Below, piece after piece: positions 44,374 through 54,310 of a DNA stretch of 64,000 bases. This DNA is from Oceanitalea stevensii (GTDB lineage: Bacteria > Actinomycetota > Actinomycetes > Actinomycetales > Actinomycetaceae), in contig NZ_JACSPO010000001.1 in NCBI RefSeq assembly GCF_014837105.1, forward strand, positions 873,662 to 937,661, given 5' to 3'. Both the position numbers and the translations under genes were made by a program. Within the stretch, counting starts at the first letter, position 1, and each line of letters starts with the position of its first letter. The notes below the pieces were generated by a model that saw nothing but the letters and a program-made list of their open reading frames with translations, was not told where the DNA came from and made no database searches.

Positions 44374-44982
44374 TCAGCCGTCGACGACGACGCGCCGGCC
44401 CTCGACCCGCCACGGCAGGCGGGCGAGGCGGCCCACCTGCTCGACGAGCTGGGCGCGCTCGGCCACCTTGATCCGCTCGGTGAGGGTGTCGACCGTGTCG
44501 TCGTCGTGGACGGGCACGGCGACCTGGGCGACGATCGCGCCGGTGTCCACGCCCTCGTCGACGACGAAGAGCGTGGCCCCGGCGATCTTCACCCCGTACT
44601 CGAGGGCGTCGCGCGGGCCGTTGATGCCGGCGAAGGCGGGCAGCAGGGAGTTGTGCGTGTTGAGGTAGCGCCCGCCGAAGCGCTCGAGGAAGTGGGGCCC
44701 GCACAGCTTGAGGAAGCCGGCGGAGACGACGAGGTCGGGCTCCGCGGCCGCGACGGCTGCGGTGAGGGCACGGTCCCAGGACTCACGGTCCGGGTGGTCG
44801 CCCACGCGCTCGACGAAGGTGGGGATGCCGGCCTGCTCGGCGAGCGCGAGCCCGCCGGCGGAGGGCCGGTCGGCCCCCACGGCCACGACCTCGACGCCGT
44901 AGCGCGGGTCCCGGGCCGCGTCGAGGAGGGCGGCGAGGTTGGATCCCCCGCCGGAGATGAGGACGACGACTCGTGTGGGCAC
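44374..44982 (-). CDS. purN: phosphoribosylglycinamide formyltransferase
   Basis: Transfers a formyl group from 10-formyl-THF to GAR, step three of purine synthesis. The 202 residues contain the GAR-binding LISGGGSNL, catalytic Asn/His in LNTHNSLLPAF, and catalytic Asp in GVDTGAIV. The GTG at 44982 is chosen because the fold starts at once and a TACCCT hexamer is seven bases upstream. No ribosome binding site. Divergent from a small membrane-protein gene 39 bp away. Confidence 0.95.
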   Translation of the reverse strand: MPTRVVVLISGGGSNLAALLDAARDPRYGVEVVAVGADRPSAGGLALAEQAGIPTFVERVGDHPDRESWDRALTAAVAAAEPDLVVSAGFLKLCGPHFLERFGGRYLNTHNSLLPAFAGINGPRDALEYGVKIAGATLFVVDEGVDTGAIVAQVAVPVHDDDTVDTLTERIKVAERAQLVEQVGRLARLPWRVEGRRVVVDG

Positions 44983-45021
44983 GGTGCCGAGGGTAGTCGG
45001 CCGGAATGGAACACTGGGCGC
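44983..45021. promoter_or_regulatory. 39-bp divergent intergenic region with back-to-back leaderless promoters
   Basis: Minus-strand TACCCT (44995-44990) lies seven bases before the purN GTG. Plus-strand AACACT (45010-45015) lies six bases before the ATG at 45022. The hexamers are 14 bp apart, so each -35 region would fall on or beyond the other's -10. The two polymerases should compete. Confidence 0.45.
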
Positions 45022-45435
45022 ATGTCCCGCGACCAGCCCGCTGCGCCCCCGAGCGACGAGGCGGTGCGTGCCGCGACGCGTCCGGTGCTGTGGTTCTCCG
45101 TCGTCCTGCTCGTCGGCCTGTGGCTGTCGGTGACCCGCCCGCCGTGGCCGCTGCCGCTGGTCCCGGGGCTGCTCGGGCTCCTCGCCGTCGTGCTCGGTGT
45201 CGTCGGCCTCGTGCGGATGCGGCGCGCCCGGGTGGGCGGGGCGATGGTCGTGCTCGTCGTCGTCGGGCTCGGCATCGCGGCCGCGATGGTGCTCCTCACC
45301 GGTCTGCAGGCCCTGCTGTGGCCGGTGTACGCGGACTTCTACGCCTGCCTGGACCGCGCCCTCACCCACCAGGCGGAGGCCGCCTGCCTCACCGGTCTCG
45401 AGGACCGCGCCCAGCGGATGCTCCTGCGGCCCTGA
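45022..45435 (+). CDS. small membrane protein
   Basis: 137 residues, with three hydrophobic segments (about 22-42, 47-66 and 73-100) and a C-terminal soluble tail with two Cys (YACLDRALTHQAEAACLTGLE region). No family recognised. The ATG has no ribosome binding site and a -10 hexamer six bases upstream. Convention in related genomes places similar uncharacterised membrane proteins beside purN. Confidence 0.7.
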   Translation: MSRDQPAAPPSDEAVRAATRPVLWFSVVLLVGLWLSVTRPPWPLPLVPGLLGLLAVVLGVVGLVRMRRARVGGAMVVLVVVGLGIAAAMVLLTGLQALLWPVYADFYACLDRALTHQAEAACLTGLEDRAQRMLLRP

Positions 45436-45509
45436 GACCGCTCGGGAAGCGGGATGGCCCGAACGCTCCTAGCGTGGACGGCGAACCCCAGACCCAAGGA
45501 GGCACACCC

Positions 45510-46058
45510 ATGGCCCAGCTGACGAACAAGACCGTCGCGTTCCTCTCGACCAACGGCTTCGAGGACTCCGAGCTCACCGTGCCCTGGGAGGCCGTGACGT
45601 CCCAGGGTGCCGAGGCCGTCCTCATCTCCCCGGAGTCGGGCACGATCACCGGCAAGAACGGCCACGAGCAGCAGGTCGACCTCACGACCGCCGACGCCAC
45701 CCCCGACCGGTACCACGCCCTCGTCCTGCCGGGCGGCGTCGTCAACGGGGACAAGCTCCGCATGGACGACGCGGCCGTCGCGTTCGTCCGGGAGATCTTC
45801 AACCAGCACAAGCCCGTGGGCGTCATCTGCCACGGCGGCTGGATCCTCACCGACGCCGAGGTCCTCGAGGGCCGCACGCTGACCTCCTACCCGAGTCTCC
45901 GGACGGACCTCAAGAACGCGGGGGCCACGTGGGTGGACGAGGAGGTCGTCGTCGACGCCGGGCTGGTCTCGAGCCGCACGCCGGACGACCTCCCGGCCTT
46001 CTGCGACAAGCTCGTCGAGGAGATCGCCGAGGGCGAGCACGAGGGCCAGACGGCCTGA
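45510..46058 (+). CDS. DJ-1/PfpI family protein
   Basis: 182-residue class I glutamine amidotransferase-like protein of the PfpI/YhbO type. Elbow cysteine Cys107 followed by His108 in GVICHGGW, and conserved Glu18 in GFEDSEL, form the family active site. Homologues act as stress chaperones, glyoxalase/deglycase-like enzymes or peptidases; which one applies is unclear. A strong AAGGAGG is eight bases from the ATG. It converges with the DUF6350 gene with a single base between stops. Confidence 0.92.
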   Translation: MAQLTNKTVAFLSTNGFEDSELTVPWEAVTSQGAEAVLISPESGTITGKNGHEQQVDLTTADATPDRYHALVLPGGVVNGDKLRMDDAAVAFVREIFNQHKPVGVICHGGWILTDAEVLEGRTLTSYPSLRTDLKNAGATWVDEEVVVDAGLVSSRTPDDLPAFCDKLVEEIAEGEHEGQTA

Positions 46059-46059
46059 C

Positions 46060-47343
46060 CTACTCGGGCGAGGCGGACGGCGGCGTGGGCGCGGAGCCTG
46101 CGCCGCCGTCGTCGTCCGTGCGGCGCACCCGGGCACGGACGGCACGGCTGCCGCGCCGGACGGCGTCGTGGACCTGCGGGTGCAGGGCGAGGAGGACGAC
46201 GACGGCGCCCGCGGCGGTCTGCCAGGCCAGCGCACCGGCGAGCGCGGGCGCGGAGACGCCGACGGTCGCGAGCCGGCCGGGCCCGATGCTGCCGGACGCG
46301 GCCACGGCGAGGAGCGCACCGAGGACGGCGAGGGTCGCGGCCGCGACGACGCCGCTGAGGGCCGCCTGCCACCAGCGCTCCTGGAAGCGGCTGCGGTGCA
46401 GCCAGGCGCCGACGGCGGCTCCGACGAGGACGGGGACGAGGACGACGAGCCCGAGCCCGGGCGCGCCCGGCTCGGGCAGGACACCGAGCACGGGGAAGGC
46501 CGGCAGCGGGGCGGTGACGACCTCGCTCGGGGAGAAGAGCGTCCCCTGCCCGACGGCGAAGCCGGGTCCGCACAGCCAGGCGAGGGCCCACACGACCATG
46601 GTCGGCAGGTAGGCGAGCTGGCCCAGGAGCAGGACGACGGTCCCGAGGCGGCCCGGGGCGAGCGCCTCGTGGAGCTCGAGGACGGTGACGATGCCGCTGA
46701 CGAGCCCGACGGCGAGGACGAGGACGGCGAGGGCGAGGAGGCCGGCGAGGGCCAGCCACGCGCCCCGGACGCCGGCGCGCACCCAGTCCGGTGCGGCCTC
46801 GCGCAGGCGCAGCCACCACGCGGGGCGCGGCGTGCGCGCGCGCCACAGCGCGAGGAGGAGCGCGGTCCCGCCGATGACGACGGCGACGAGCGCGACGGCC
46901 GGTCGTGCCGCGGGTCCGGGAACGACGGCGGACAGGCCGAGCACGCTGAGGACGAACCCGCCGAGGGCGAAGGCCGCGGTGGCCGGCCGGCGCAGGCGCG
47001 CCCGCCGGGCGCCGCCGTAGACGAGGGCGGCGCTGACGAGGCTCGTGCCGAGCGGGGCGAGGGAGACGACGCCCGCCTCGCCGACGTCGACCGCGGCGCC
47101 GTGGCCGAGCAGCCACACGCCGGTGCCGATGGCGGCCGCGTCGGTCCAGCTGGCCTCACCGAGCAGGGGCGCGGCGGCGGTGGCGACGTAGGTCGCGACG
47201 GTCGGCACGACGACGAGCAGCCAGCTGATGATCGCGGCCTCGATCCCCGCCAGGGTGGCACGCAGCCAGGCCTCGGGGAGCCGGGGCGCGCGGCGGGCGG
47301 GGCCGCTCACCTGGGGGTGGACCGTCGTCGTCATCTGCCCCAT
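46060..47343 (-). CDS. DUF6350 family membrane protein
   Basis: 427 residues with about nine to ten hydrophobic segments and a charged Arg/Asp-rich C-terminal tail. In actinobacteria DUF6350 proteins sit between sucD and purN/purH, which matches this context. Function unknown. The start is uncertain: the ATG at 47343 has no ribosome binding site, and a second ATG nine bases on (47334) follows GGGG. Confidence 0.85.
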   Translation of the reverse strand: MGQMTTTVHPQVSGPARRAPRLPEAWLRATLAGIEAAIISWLLVVVPTVATYVATAAAPLLGEASWTDAAAIGTGVWLLGHGAAVDVGEAGVVSLAPLGTSLVSAALVYGGARRARLRRPATAAFALGGFVLSVLGLSAVVPGPAARPAVALVAVVIGGTALLLALWRARTPRPAWWLRLREAAPDWVRAGVRGAWLALAGLLALAVLVLAVGLVSGIVTVLELHEALAPGRLGTVVLLLGQLAYLPTMVVWALAWLCGPGFAVGQGTLFSPSEVVTAPLPAFPVLGVLPEPGAPGLGLVVLVPVLVGAAVGAWLHRSRFQERWWQAALSGVVAAATLAVLGALLAVAASGSIGPGRLATVGVSAPALAGALAWQTAAGAVVVLLALHPQVHDAVRRGSRAVRARVRRTDDDGGAGSAPTPPSASPE

Positions 47344-47441
47344 CGTCGGTGACCGGGCGGCGCGGGCGCGCGAAGGCGGCGGCGTGTCGTGGCGATGTGT
47401 CCGATCCGTTGCTCACGCCGTCGTCCCGGTGCCGGGATGCA

Positions 47442-47477
47442 CGACGGCCCGCCGCGCTGGTGCGCGACGGGCCGTCG
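47442..47477 (-). terminator. terminator hairpin after sucD
   Basis: 10-bp arms CGACGGCCCG and CGGGCCGTCG around a 16-nt loop, 12 bases past the sucD stop. Confidence 0.6.
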
Positions 47478-47489
47478 GTGCGGTGGGGC

Positions 47490-48410
47490 TCAGCCCTGGA
47501 GCAGCTCCCGCGCGAGGCGCGCGGTCTCGCTCGGGGTCTTGCCGACCTTGACGCCGGCGGCCTCGAGGGCCTCCTTCTTCGCCTCGGCCGTGCCGGAGGA
47601 GCCGGAGACGATGGCGCCGGCGTGGCCCATCGTCTTGCCCTCGGGCGCGGTGAAGCCCGCGACGTAGCCGACGACGGGCTTGGTGACGTTCTCCTTGATG
47701 AACGCCGCGGCCCGCTCCTCGGCGTCGCCGCCGATCTCGCCGATCATGACGATGAGCTCGGTGTCGGGGTCCGCCTCGAAGGCCGCGAGGGCGTCGATGT
47801 GCGTGGTCCCGATGACCGGGTCCCCGCCGATGCCGATGGCGGTGGTGAAGCCGATGTCCCGCAGCTCGAACATCATCTGGTAGGTCAGCGTGCCGGACTT
47901 CGACACGAGGCCGATGCGGCCCGGGCCGGTGATGTCGGCCGGCGTGATGCCGACGTTGGACTTCCCGGGGCTGATGATGCCGGGGCAGTTGGGGCCGATG
48001 AGCCGCACGCCCTTGCTCTCGGCGTAGGTGAAGAACTCGGCGGTGTCTGCCACCGGGACGCCCTCGGTGATGATGACGACGAGCGGCATGCCGGCGTCGA
48101 CGGCCTCGATGACGGCGGCCTTGGTGAAGGCCGGCGGGACGAAGACGACCGACACGTTCGCGCCGGTGGCCTCCATCGCCTCGGTGACGGTGCCGTAGAC
48201 CGGCACGGAGACCGTGCCGGCGGTCCGCTCCTCGGCGCCGGGGCCGATGGGGGTGACGTCGAAGTCGACGCTCGTGCCGGCCTTGCGCGGGTTGACGCCG
48301 CCGACGATCTGGGTGCCGGCGCCGAGCATCCGGCGGGTGTGCTTCTGGCCCTCGGCACCGGTCATGCCCTGGACGATGACGCGCGAGTTCGCGTCGAGGA
48401 AGATCGACAT
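47490..48410 (-). CDS. sucD: succinyl-CoA synthetase alpha subunit
   Basis: 306-residue subunit carrying the CoA-binding fold ([17 protein letters not shown]) and the phosphohistidine in GHAGAIVSG. Completes the substrate-level phosphorylation step from succinyl-CoA to succinate with SucC. ATG start, 15 bases after the sucC stop. Confidence 0.97.
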   Translation of the reverse strand: MSIFLDANSRVIVQGMTGAEGQKHTRRMLGAGTQIVGGVNPRKAGTSVDFDVTPIGPGAEERTAGTVSVPVYGTVTEAMEATGANVSVVFVPPAFTKAAVIEAVDAGMPLVVIITEGVPVADTAEFFTYAESKGVRLIGPNCPGIISPGKSNVGITPADITGPGRIGLVSKSGTLTYQMMFELRDIGFTTAIGIGGDPVIGTTHIDALAAFEADPDTELIVMIGEIGGDAEERAAAFIKENVTKPVVGYVAGFTAPEGKTMGHAGAIVSGSSGTAEAKKEALEAAGVKVGKTPSETARLARELLQG

Positions 48411-48425
48411 GCTGTTGTCCCGTCC

Positions 48426-49586
48426 TTACTTCGCGAGCTCGGCGGCCTTGGCCGCGGCGTCGTCCATCGTGTCCACCATGGTGACCAGCGGGTGGTTGGC
48501 CTCGTCGAGGATGCGGCGTCCCTCGACCACGTTGTTGCCGTCCAGGCGGACGACGAGCGGCTTGGTGGCGGAATCGCCGAGGATCCCCAGCGCCTGGACG
48601 ATGCCGCTGGCGACCTCGTCGCACGCGGTGATGCCGCCGAAGACGTTGACGAAGACGCTCTTGACCTGCTCGTCACCGAGGATGACGTCCAGCCCGTTGG
48701 CCATGACCTCGGCGTTCGCGCCGCCACCGATGTCGAGGAAGTTCGCCGGGCCGACGCCGTACTGCTCGCCCGCGTAGGCGACGACGTCGAGGGTGCTCAT
48801 GACGAGGCCCGCGCCGTTGCCGATGATGCCGACCTCGCCGTCGAGCTTGACGTAGTTGAGGCCCAGCTCCTTGGCCTTGGCCTCGAGCGGGTCGGCGGCG
48901 TCCTTGTCCTCGAGCTCGGCGTGCTCGGCGTGGCGGAAGGCGGCGTTCTCGTCGATCGTCACCTTGCCGTCCAGCGCGATGATCGCGCCGTCCTCCGTGC
49001 GCACGAGCGGGTTGACCTCGACCAGGGTCGCGTCCTCGTTCGCGTAGACGGTCCAGAGCTTCTGGATGACGTCGGCGACGGCGTCGGCCACGTCCGCGGC
49101 GAAGCCTGCGGTCTGGACGATCTCCTTGGCCTTGGCCTCGTCGATGCCGACGACCGGGTCGACGGCCACGCGGGCCAGCGCCTCGGGGCGCTCGACGGCC
49201 AGCTGCTCGATCTCCATGCCGCCCTCGACGCTGGCCATGGCCAGGTAGCGGCGCTCGGCGCGGTCCAGGAGCACCGAGAAGTAGAACTCCTCGGCGATCT
49301 TCGCGCCCTCGGCGATCATCACGCGGTGGACCGTGTGGCCCTTGATGTCCATGCCGAGGATCTCGGCTGCGCGCGCCTCGGCCTCCTCGGGGCTGTGGGC
49401 GAGCTTGACGCCGCCCGCCTTGCCTCGGCCGCCGGTCTTGACCTGTGCCTTGACGACGACGGTCCCCCCACCCAGCTGCTCGGCCGCGGCACGTGCCTCT
49501 GCCGGCGTTGTCGCCACGATCCCGCCCAGGACGGGTACCCCGTGCTTCTCGAACACGTCCCGTGCCTGGTACTCGAAAAGGTCCAC
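48426..49586 (-). CDS. sucC: succinyl-CoA synthetase beta subunit
   Basis: 386-residue ATP-grasp subunit beginning [18 protein letters not shown]. Nucleotide-binding [12 protein letters not shown] and C-terminal [15 protein letters not shown] are present. Start assigned to GTG at 49586, eight bases after GAGGA. Operon with sucD. A CTCGACATCGAGA element 35 bases upstream of the start is shared with icd. Confidence 0.96.
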   Translation of the reverse strand: MDLFEYQARDVFEKHGVPVLGGIVATTPAEARAAAEQLGGGTVVVKAQVKTGGRGKAGGVKLAHSPEEAEARAAEILGMDIKGHTVHRVMIAEGAKIAEEFYFSVLLDRAERRYLAMASVEGGMEIEQLAVERPEALARVAVDPVVGIDEAKAKEIVQTAGFAADVADAVADVIQKLWTVYANEDATLVEVNPLVRTEDGAIIALDGKVTIDENAAFRHAEHAELEDKDAADPLEAKAKELGLNYVKLDGEVGIIGNGAGLVMSTLDVVAYAGEQYGVGPANFLDIGGGANAEVMANGLDVILGDEQVKSVFVNVFGGITACDEVASGIVQALGILGDSATKPLVVRLDGNNVVEGRRILDEANHPLVTMVDTMDDAAAKAAELAK

Positions 49587-49620
49587 CAGGTCAGTCCTCT
49601 CATCGACGTTCTCGGAATGC

Positions 49621-49633
49621 CTCGACATCGAGA
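49621..49633. promoter_or_regulatory. CTCGACATCGAGA element upstream of sucC
   Basis: Identical 13-bp copy of the element upstream of icd, with the same inverted symmetry, 35 bases before the sucC start. A TACAGT hexamer (minus strand) lies just beyond it. Confidence 0.55.
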
Positions 49634-49674
49634 CATCTCCGTCCACTGTACCCGGCGTCGCGGCGGGAGGCCCA

Positions 49675-49704
49675 CCGGGCCGGTCCTGTGCCGGACCGGC
49701 CCGG
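49675..49704 (-). terminator. terminator hairpin after the aldo/keto reductase gene
   Basis: Perfect 12-bp arms CCGGGCCGGTCC and GGACCGGCCCGG with loop TGTGCC, six bases past the stop. Confidence 0.7.
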
Positions 49705-49710
49705 CGCGTC

Positions 49711-50670
<960 letters not shown>

Positions 50671-50702
50671 GGAGTCCTCTCGGGTGGTGGGTGCGGGGCG
50701 GG

Positions 50703-51308
50703 TCAGGCGCGGCGGACCACGGCGACGAGGAAGTCGGAGTCCTCGGTGGCCGGGCGCAGGTCCCAGGTGGACAGCAGGTGGTCGGCCACCAGGCCGGCGG
50801 CGACGGCGTCGCCGAGGAAGTCGTCGAACTCGTAGCCGCGGTCGGCGCCGAAGCCGATGACGGCCCGGCCGTCGTGGGTGAGGTGGCGGGCCATCCGGCG
50901 CAGCACCTCGCGCCGGGTGCTCGTCGCGAGGAAGGTCATGACGTTGCCGGCACACAGGATCGCGTCGAAGGGCTCGGCGATGCCCCGCGCGGGCAGGTCG
51001 AGCTCGGCGAGGTCCTCGACCACCCAGGTGGCGCCGGGGAAGTCCTCCTGGGCCGCGGCGACGAGGACCGGGTCGACGTCGACGCCGACGACGGTGTGCC
51101 CCCGCTCGGCGAGGTAGCCCCCGTGGCGGCCGGGGCCGCAGCCGGCGTCGAGGATCCGCGCCCCGCGGGGCACCATCGCGTCGACGAGCCGCGCCTCACC
51201 GACGAGGTCGGCGCCGGACTCCGCCATCTTCCGGAAGCGCTCGACGTACCAGTGCGAGTGCTGCGGGTTGGCCTGCGTCATCTGGACCCACTTGCTCTGC
51301 TCGCTCAT
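50703..51308 (-). CDS. class I SAM-dependent methyltransferase
   Basis: 201-residue methyltransferase with SAM motif ILDAGCGPGRHGGYLAERGH, acidic loop VVGVDVDP, and FDAILCAGNVMTF (post-motif). Related to small-molecule methyltransferases of the UbiE/Tam kind. Substrate unknown. Confidence 0.9.
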   Translation of the reverse strand: MSEQSKWVQMTQANPQHSHWYVERFRKMAESGADLVGEARLVDAMVPRGARILDAGCGPGRHGGYLAERGHTVVGVDVDPVLVAAAQEDFPGATWVVEDLAELDLPARGIAEPFDAILCAGNVMTFLATSTRREVLRRMARHLTHDGRAVIGFGADRGYEFDDFLGDAVAAGLVADHLLSTWDLRPATEDSDFLVAVVRRA

Positions 51309-51370
51309 GCCCCCATCCTCCCCCGGGCCGCGACCTCCCCGCGCAGTCGGCCGTCCCCGCCGTCGCCGTC

Positions 51371-51449
51371 CTGCGCACAGGTTCGCGACCCGCGGCCGAC
51401 ACGCCGGGACAGCCGACGATCACGGCCCCTCCCCGGGACCTGTGCGCAG
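51371..51449 (-). terminator. inverted repeat with long loop after the 43-residue gene
   Basis: 12-bp arms CTGCGCACAGGT (51371-51382) and ACCTGTGCGCAG (51438-51449) around 55 nt. It lies downstream of the small acidic gene on the minus strand and upstream of the methyltransferase start. The long loop makes terminator function less sure. Confidence 0.4.
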
Positions 51450-51477
51450 AGCTGCGACGCCCGCCCGGGCCAGCCGG

Positions 51478-51609
51478 TCAGTCCAGGCGGTGCTCGACGA
51501 GCTCCTCGACGTCCTCCCCGGCCCGCTCGAGGCTCGAGGTCTCGTCCTCGCGCTCGGCGGCGTCCGGCTCCGGCACGTCGCCCGTCGTCTCCGGCTTCTC
51601 TCGTCCCAC
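51478..51609 (-). CDS. 43-residue acidic protein, hypothetical
   Basis: Short reading frame starting at GTG with AGGAG six bases upstream. The product is rich in Glu, Asp and Arg without hydrophobic segments (core VPEPDAAEREDETSSLER). Ends in VEELVEHRLD, possibly a short helix. No family recognised. The ribosome binding site and neighbour-like codon use support it, but the length makes it uncertain. Confidence 0.45.
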   Translation of the reverse strand: MGREKPETTGDVPEPDAAEREDETSSLERAGEDVEELVEHRLD

Positions 51610-51691
51610 GGTGCTCTCCTCGGTCCGGCTGCCCGACCCGACGCTAGGACCGCGGCCCCGGCCCTGCATCCGGGAGGCCGCACCGGACCCC

Positions 51692-52285
51692 TCAGGCGGG
51701 CCAGACCCCGGAGGAGCCGCGCCGGTGGCTGCCCACGAGGTGGGTGTCGACGATGCCCACGGCCTCCATGAGCGCGAACATCGTCGTCGGGCCCACGTGG
51801 CGGAAGCCGCGCGCCTTGAGCGCCTTGGCCAGCGCGACGGACTCGGGCGAGGTCGTCGGGACCTCGGCGTAGGTCCGTGGGCGGGGCGTGTCGGCCGGCT
51901 GGTAGGACCAGACGAACGCGGGCAGGCCGCCGTCGGCGCGCAGCGCGACGGTCGCCCGGGCGTTGGCGATCGTCGCGTCGACCTTGCGCTGGTTGCGGAC
52001 GATCCCGGCGTCGGCCATGAGCCGGGTGACGTCGTCGTCGTCGAAGGCGGCGACGGCGTCGGGGTCGAAGCCCGCGAAGGCGGCACGGAAGGCGGGTCGC
52101 TTGCGCAGGATCGTCGCCCACGAGAGCCCGGACTGGAAGGCCTCGAGGCTGAGGCGCTCGAAGAGCCCGCGCTCGTCGCGCACCGGCATGCCCCACTCGG
52201 TGTCGTAGTACTCGCGCAGGCGGGGGTCGTGGGACGCCCAGACCGGTCGGGCGAGGCCGTCCTCGCCGACGACGAGGTCACTCAC
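51692..52285 (-). CDS. tag: DNA-3-methyladenine glycosylase I-like
   Basis: Base-excision repair glycosylase removing 3-methyladenine, 197 residues. The family run YYDTEWGMPVRDERGLFERL followed by EAFQSGLSWATILRKRPAFR and FVWSY is clear. Unlike E. coli Tag it has no cysteine at all, so the zinc snap (two Cys, two His) cannot form; the C-terminal region reads VDTHLVGSHRRG where the zinc Cys would be. The GTG overlaps the end of the acyltransferase gene. Confidence 0.9.
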   Translation of the reverse strand: MSDLVVGEDGLARPVWASHDPRLREYYDTEWGMPVRDERGLFERLSLEAFQSGLSWATILRKRPAFRAAFAGFDPDAVAAFDDDDVTRLMADAGIVRNQRKVDATIANARATVALRADGGLPAFVWSYQPADTPRPRTYAEVPTTSPESVALAKALKARGFRHVGPTTMFALMEAVGIVDTHLVGSHRRGSSGVWPA

Positions 52286-54164
52286 CGGCGGTCTCCGCCA
52301 GCAGGCGCTCGGAGAGCTCGGCGAAGGCCTCGGCGACGACGTCGGTGTACAGGTGCCCGCCCTCGATGTCGGGGTGGATGCCGTCGGACTGGAGCTTCTC
52401 CGGCTCGGCGTCGATGGCCGCGTACCAGTCCGCGATGATCGCGTTGGGGTAGTCGGCGACGACGTCCGCGAGCGCCGCGTTGGCCTCGGGGATCCAGTAC
52501 GAGCCGCCGTAGAGGTTGACGACGACGACCATCCGGCCCGGGCCGAGCGCGTCCAGCGCCGCCCGCACGACGTCGGGCTCCCCGACACCCGCGTTCGTCC
52601 CGAAGTCGAGGACGACGGCGCGGCGCACCGTGCCCTGGTCGACCGCCTGCTCGACCGCGGCCAGCCCGTCGGGCCACTGCCGGTTGGACTTCGCGTCGAG
52701 CGCGATCTCGGGCCAACGGGCGGTGAGCCCGTGAGCGCTCGTCACCATGATCGAGTCACCGAAGCCGCTGATCTCCTCGCCGGCGGGCACGGTCCAGTCG
52801 GCGTCGGCAGGAAGCGGCTCGGGCGCCTCGCTCTCGGCGGCGGAGGCGGCGACGAGCTCCTCGTTGGCCTCGATCTGCTGCTGGGTGAGGGACGTCGTCG
52901 GCGCCGTGGCCACCGCGACGGCGGTCGTGACGAGGAGGACGACGGCGGCCCCACCGACCACCTGCGCGGCGCGCCGGCCACCGCGCAGGGCGCTGCTCCA
53001 GCGGCGCCACACCCCGAGGAAGCCCTCCTGGCGCACCGGCATCTCCAGCCAGCGGTAGGAGGCTCCGGCGACCACCAGCGTGAGGACGAGCGCCAGCGCC
53101 CGGGTGGTCCAGCTGAGCGCGGAGTCGTAGGTGGTGGCCGGCATCAGCTCGGTGAGGACGAGGATGAGCGGCCAGTGCCACAGGTAGATGCCGTAGGAGC
53201 GCTCCCCCAGCCACGCGACCGGCGGCATCCGCAGCAGCCGCTGGTAGATGCCCACCGGCCCGAGGAGCGCCGCGACGAGGACGGCGGTGAGGAGGGAGGC
53301 GGCGAGGATGCCGCCGCGGAAGGTGAGGGCGGTGTCCTCGTGGAGGACCGTCATGAGGACGAGCAGGCCGGCGAGGGCGACGAGCGCCGCGGGCTGGCGC
53401 CAGCGTTGCCACGCCGCGGAGTGCAGCCAGCTGTGCGGGGAGGCCCAGGCGAAGGCGAGCGCCACCCCGATCATCAGCCCGAACAGGTGGGTGTCGGTGC
53501 CGTAGTAGACGCGGGTCGCGTCCTGCCCCGGGGTGTGGAGGAGAGCCATGAGGAGCGCGGAGACGGCGGCGACGGCGAGCGCGACGCGCACCCGCTGCCG
53601 GCCGGTGCTCGTCAGCGCGAGGAGCAGCCCGAGCAGCGGCGGCCACAGGAGGTAGAACTGCTCCTCCACCGCGAGGGACCAGAAGTTGACGAAGAGGAGT
53701 GGGGAGGTCTGGGCGAAGTAGCTCGAGCCCGCGCCGATCTCCAGCCAGTTGTTGGAGAAGGTGAGCGCCCCGAGCACCTGCCGGCCGATGTTGACGAGCA
53801 GGTCACCGCCCGCGACGGCTGCCAGGCTCACGCTCACGACGACGACGCTGACGAGTGCCGGCAGCAGTCGCCGGGCGCGCCGCAGCCAGAAGCGCGGGAG
53901 GTCCACCCGGCCCTTCTTGCCGAGCTCGCGCAGGAGCAGCGTGGTGATGAGGAAGCCGGAGATGACGAAGAAGACGTCGACGCCGAGGAAGCCCCCGGGC
54001 AGCGAGGTGGGTCGCAGGTGGTAGACGAGCACGGCGCCGACGGCCAGCGCCCGCAGGCCGTCCAGGCCGTGGATGTGCCCGGCCCGCGCGGTCGTGGCCG
54101 CGGGAGCACGACGGGAGGTCGTGCCGGTGCGCGCGGGACGAGCCGGCGCGGCGGTCTGAGCCAT
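52278..54164 (-). CDS. OafA/OatA-type acyltransferase with C-terminal SGNH domain
   Basis: 628-residue membrane enzyme. The acyltransferase-3 domain (about 30-400) starts with the catalytic-His region IHGLDGLRALAVGAVLVYH, includes GGFLGVDVFFVISGFLI, and has ten or so helices. A Ser/Glu/Ala-rich linker (about 425-465) leads to an extracytoplasmic SGNH hydrolase domain with Ser471 in GDSIM and Asp594-His597 in DGIHP. This architecture O-acetylates peptidoglycan or wall polysaccharide; the acceptor is unknown. GAGGAGGG precedes the ATG. Confidence 0.93.
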   Translation of the reverse strand: MAQTAAPARPARTGTTSRRAPAATTARAGHIHGLDGLRALAVGAVLVYHLRPTSLPGGFLGVDVFFVISGFLITTLLLRELGKKGRVDLPRFWLRRARRLLPALVSVVVVSVSLAAVAGGDLLVNIGRQVLGALTFSNNWLEIGAGSSYFAQTSPLLFVNFWSLAVEEQFYLLWPPLLGLLLALTSTGRQRVRVALAVAAVSALLMALLHTPGQDATRVYYGTDTHLFGLMIGVALAFAWASPHSWLHSAAWQRWRQPAALVALAGLLVLMTVLHEDTALTFRGGILAASLLTAVLVAALLGPVGIYQRLLRMPPVAWLGERSYGIYLWHWPLILVLTELMPATTYDSALSWTTRALALVLTLVVAGASYRWLEMPVRQEGFLGVWRRWSSALRGGRRAAQVVGGAAVVLLVTTAVAVATAPTTSLTQQQIEANEELVAASAAESEAPEPLPADADWTVPAGEEISGFGDSIMVTSAHGLTARWPEIALDAKSNRQWPDGLAAVEQAVDQGTVRRAVVLDFGTNAGVGEPDVVRAALDALGPGRMVVVVNLYGGSYWIPEANAALADVVADYPNAIIADWYAAIDAEPEKLQSDGIHPDIEGGHLYTDVVAEAFAELSERLLAETAGE

Positions 54165-54252
54165 CCGCCCTCCTCGACAGTTGTGTCACTGGCAGGCTAG
54201 GGCGCCGCAGACGCGGGCCGCGGGAGACGCGCCGCACCACCCCTCCCTTGTC

Positions 54253-54288
54253 GACAGCTGAGTTGTTCCGAGGAACAACTCAGCTGTC
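54253..54288 (-). terminator. palindrome-family terminator after pcrA
   Basis: Perfect 17-bp arms GACAGCTGAGTTGTTCC and GGAACAACTCAGCTGTC with a two-base centre, followed by GGCGGGAAGG. It lies 22 bases past the pcrA stop. Outer part shared with the other family copies. Confidence 0.7.
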
Positions 54289-54310
54289 GGCGGGAAGGGG
54301 GTGGTGGCGG

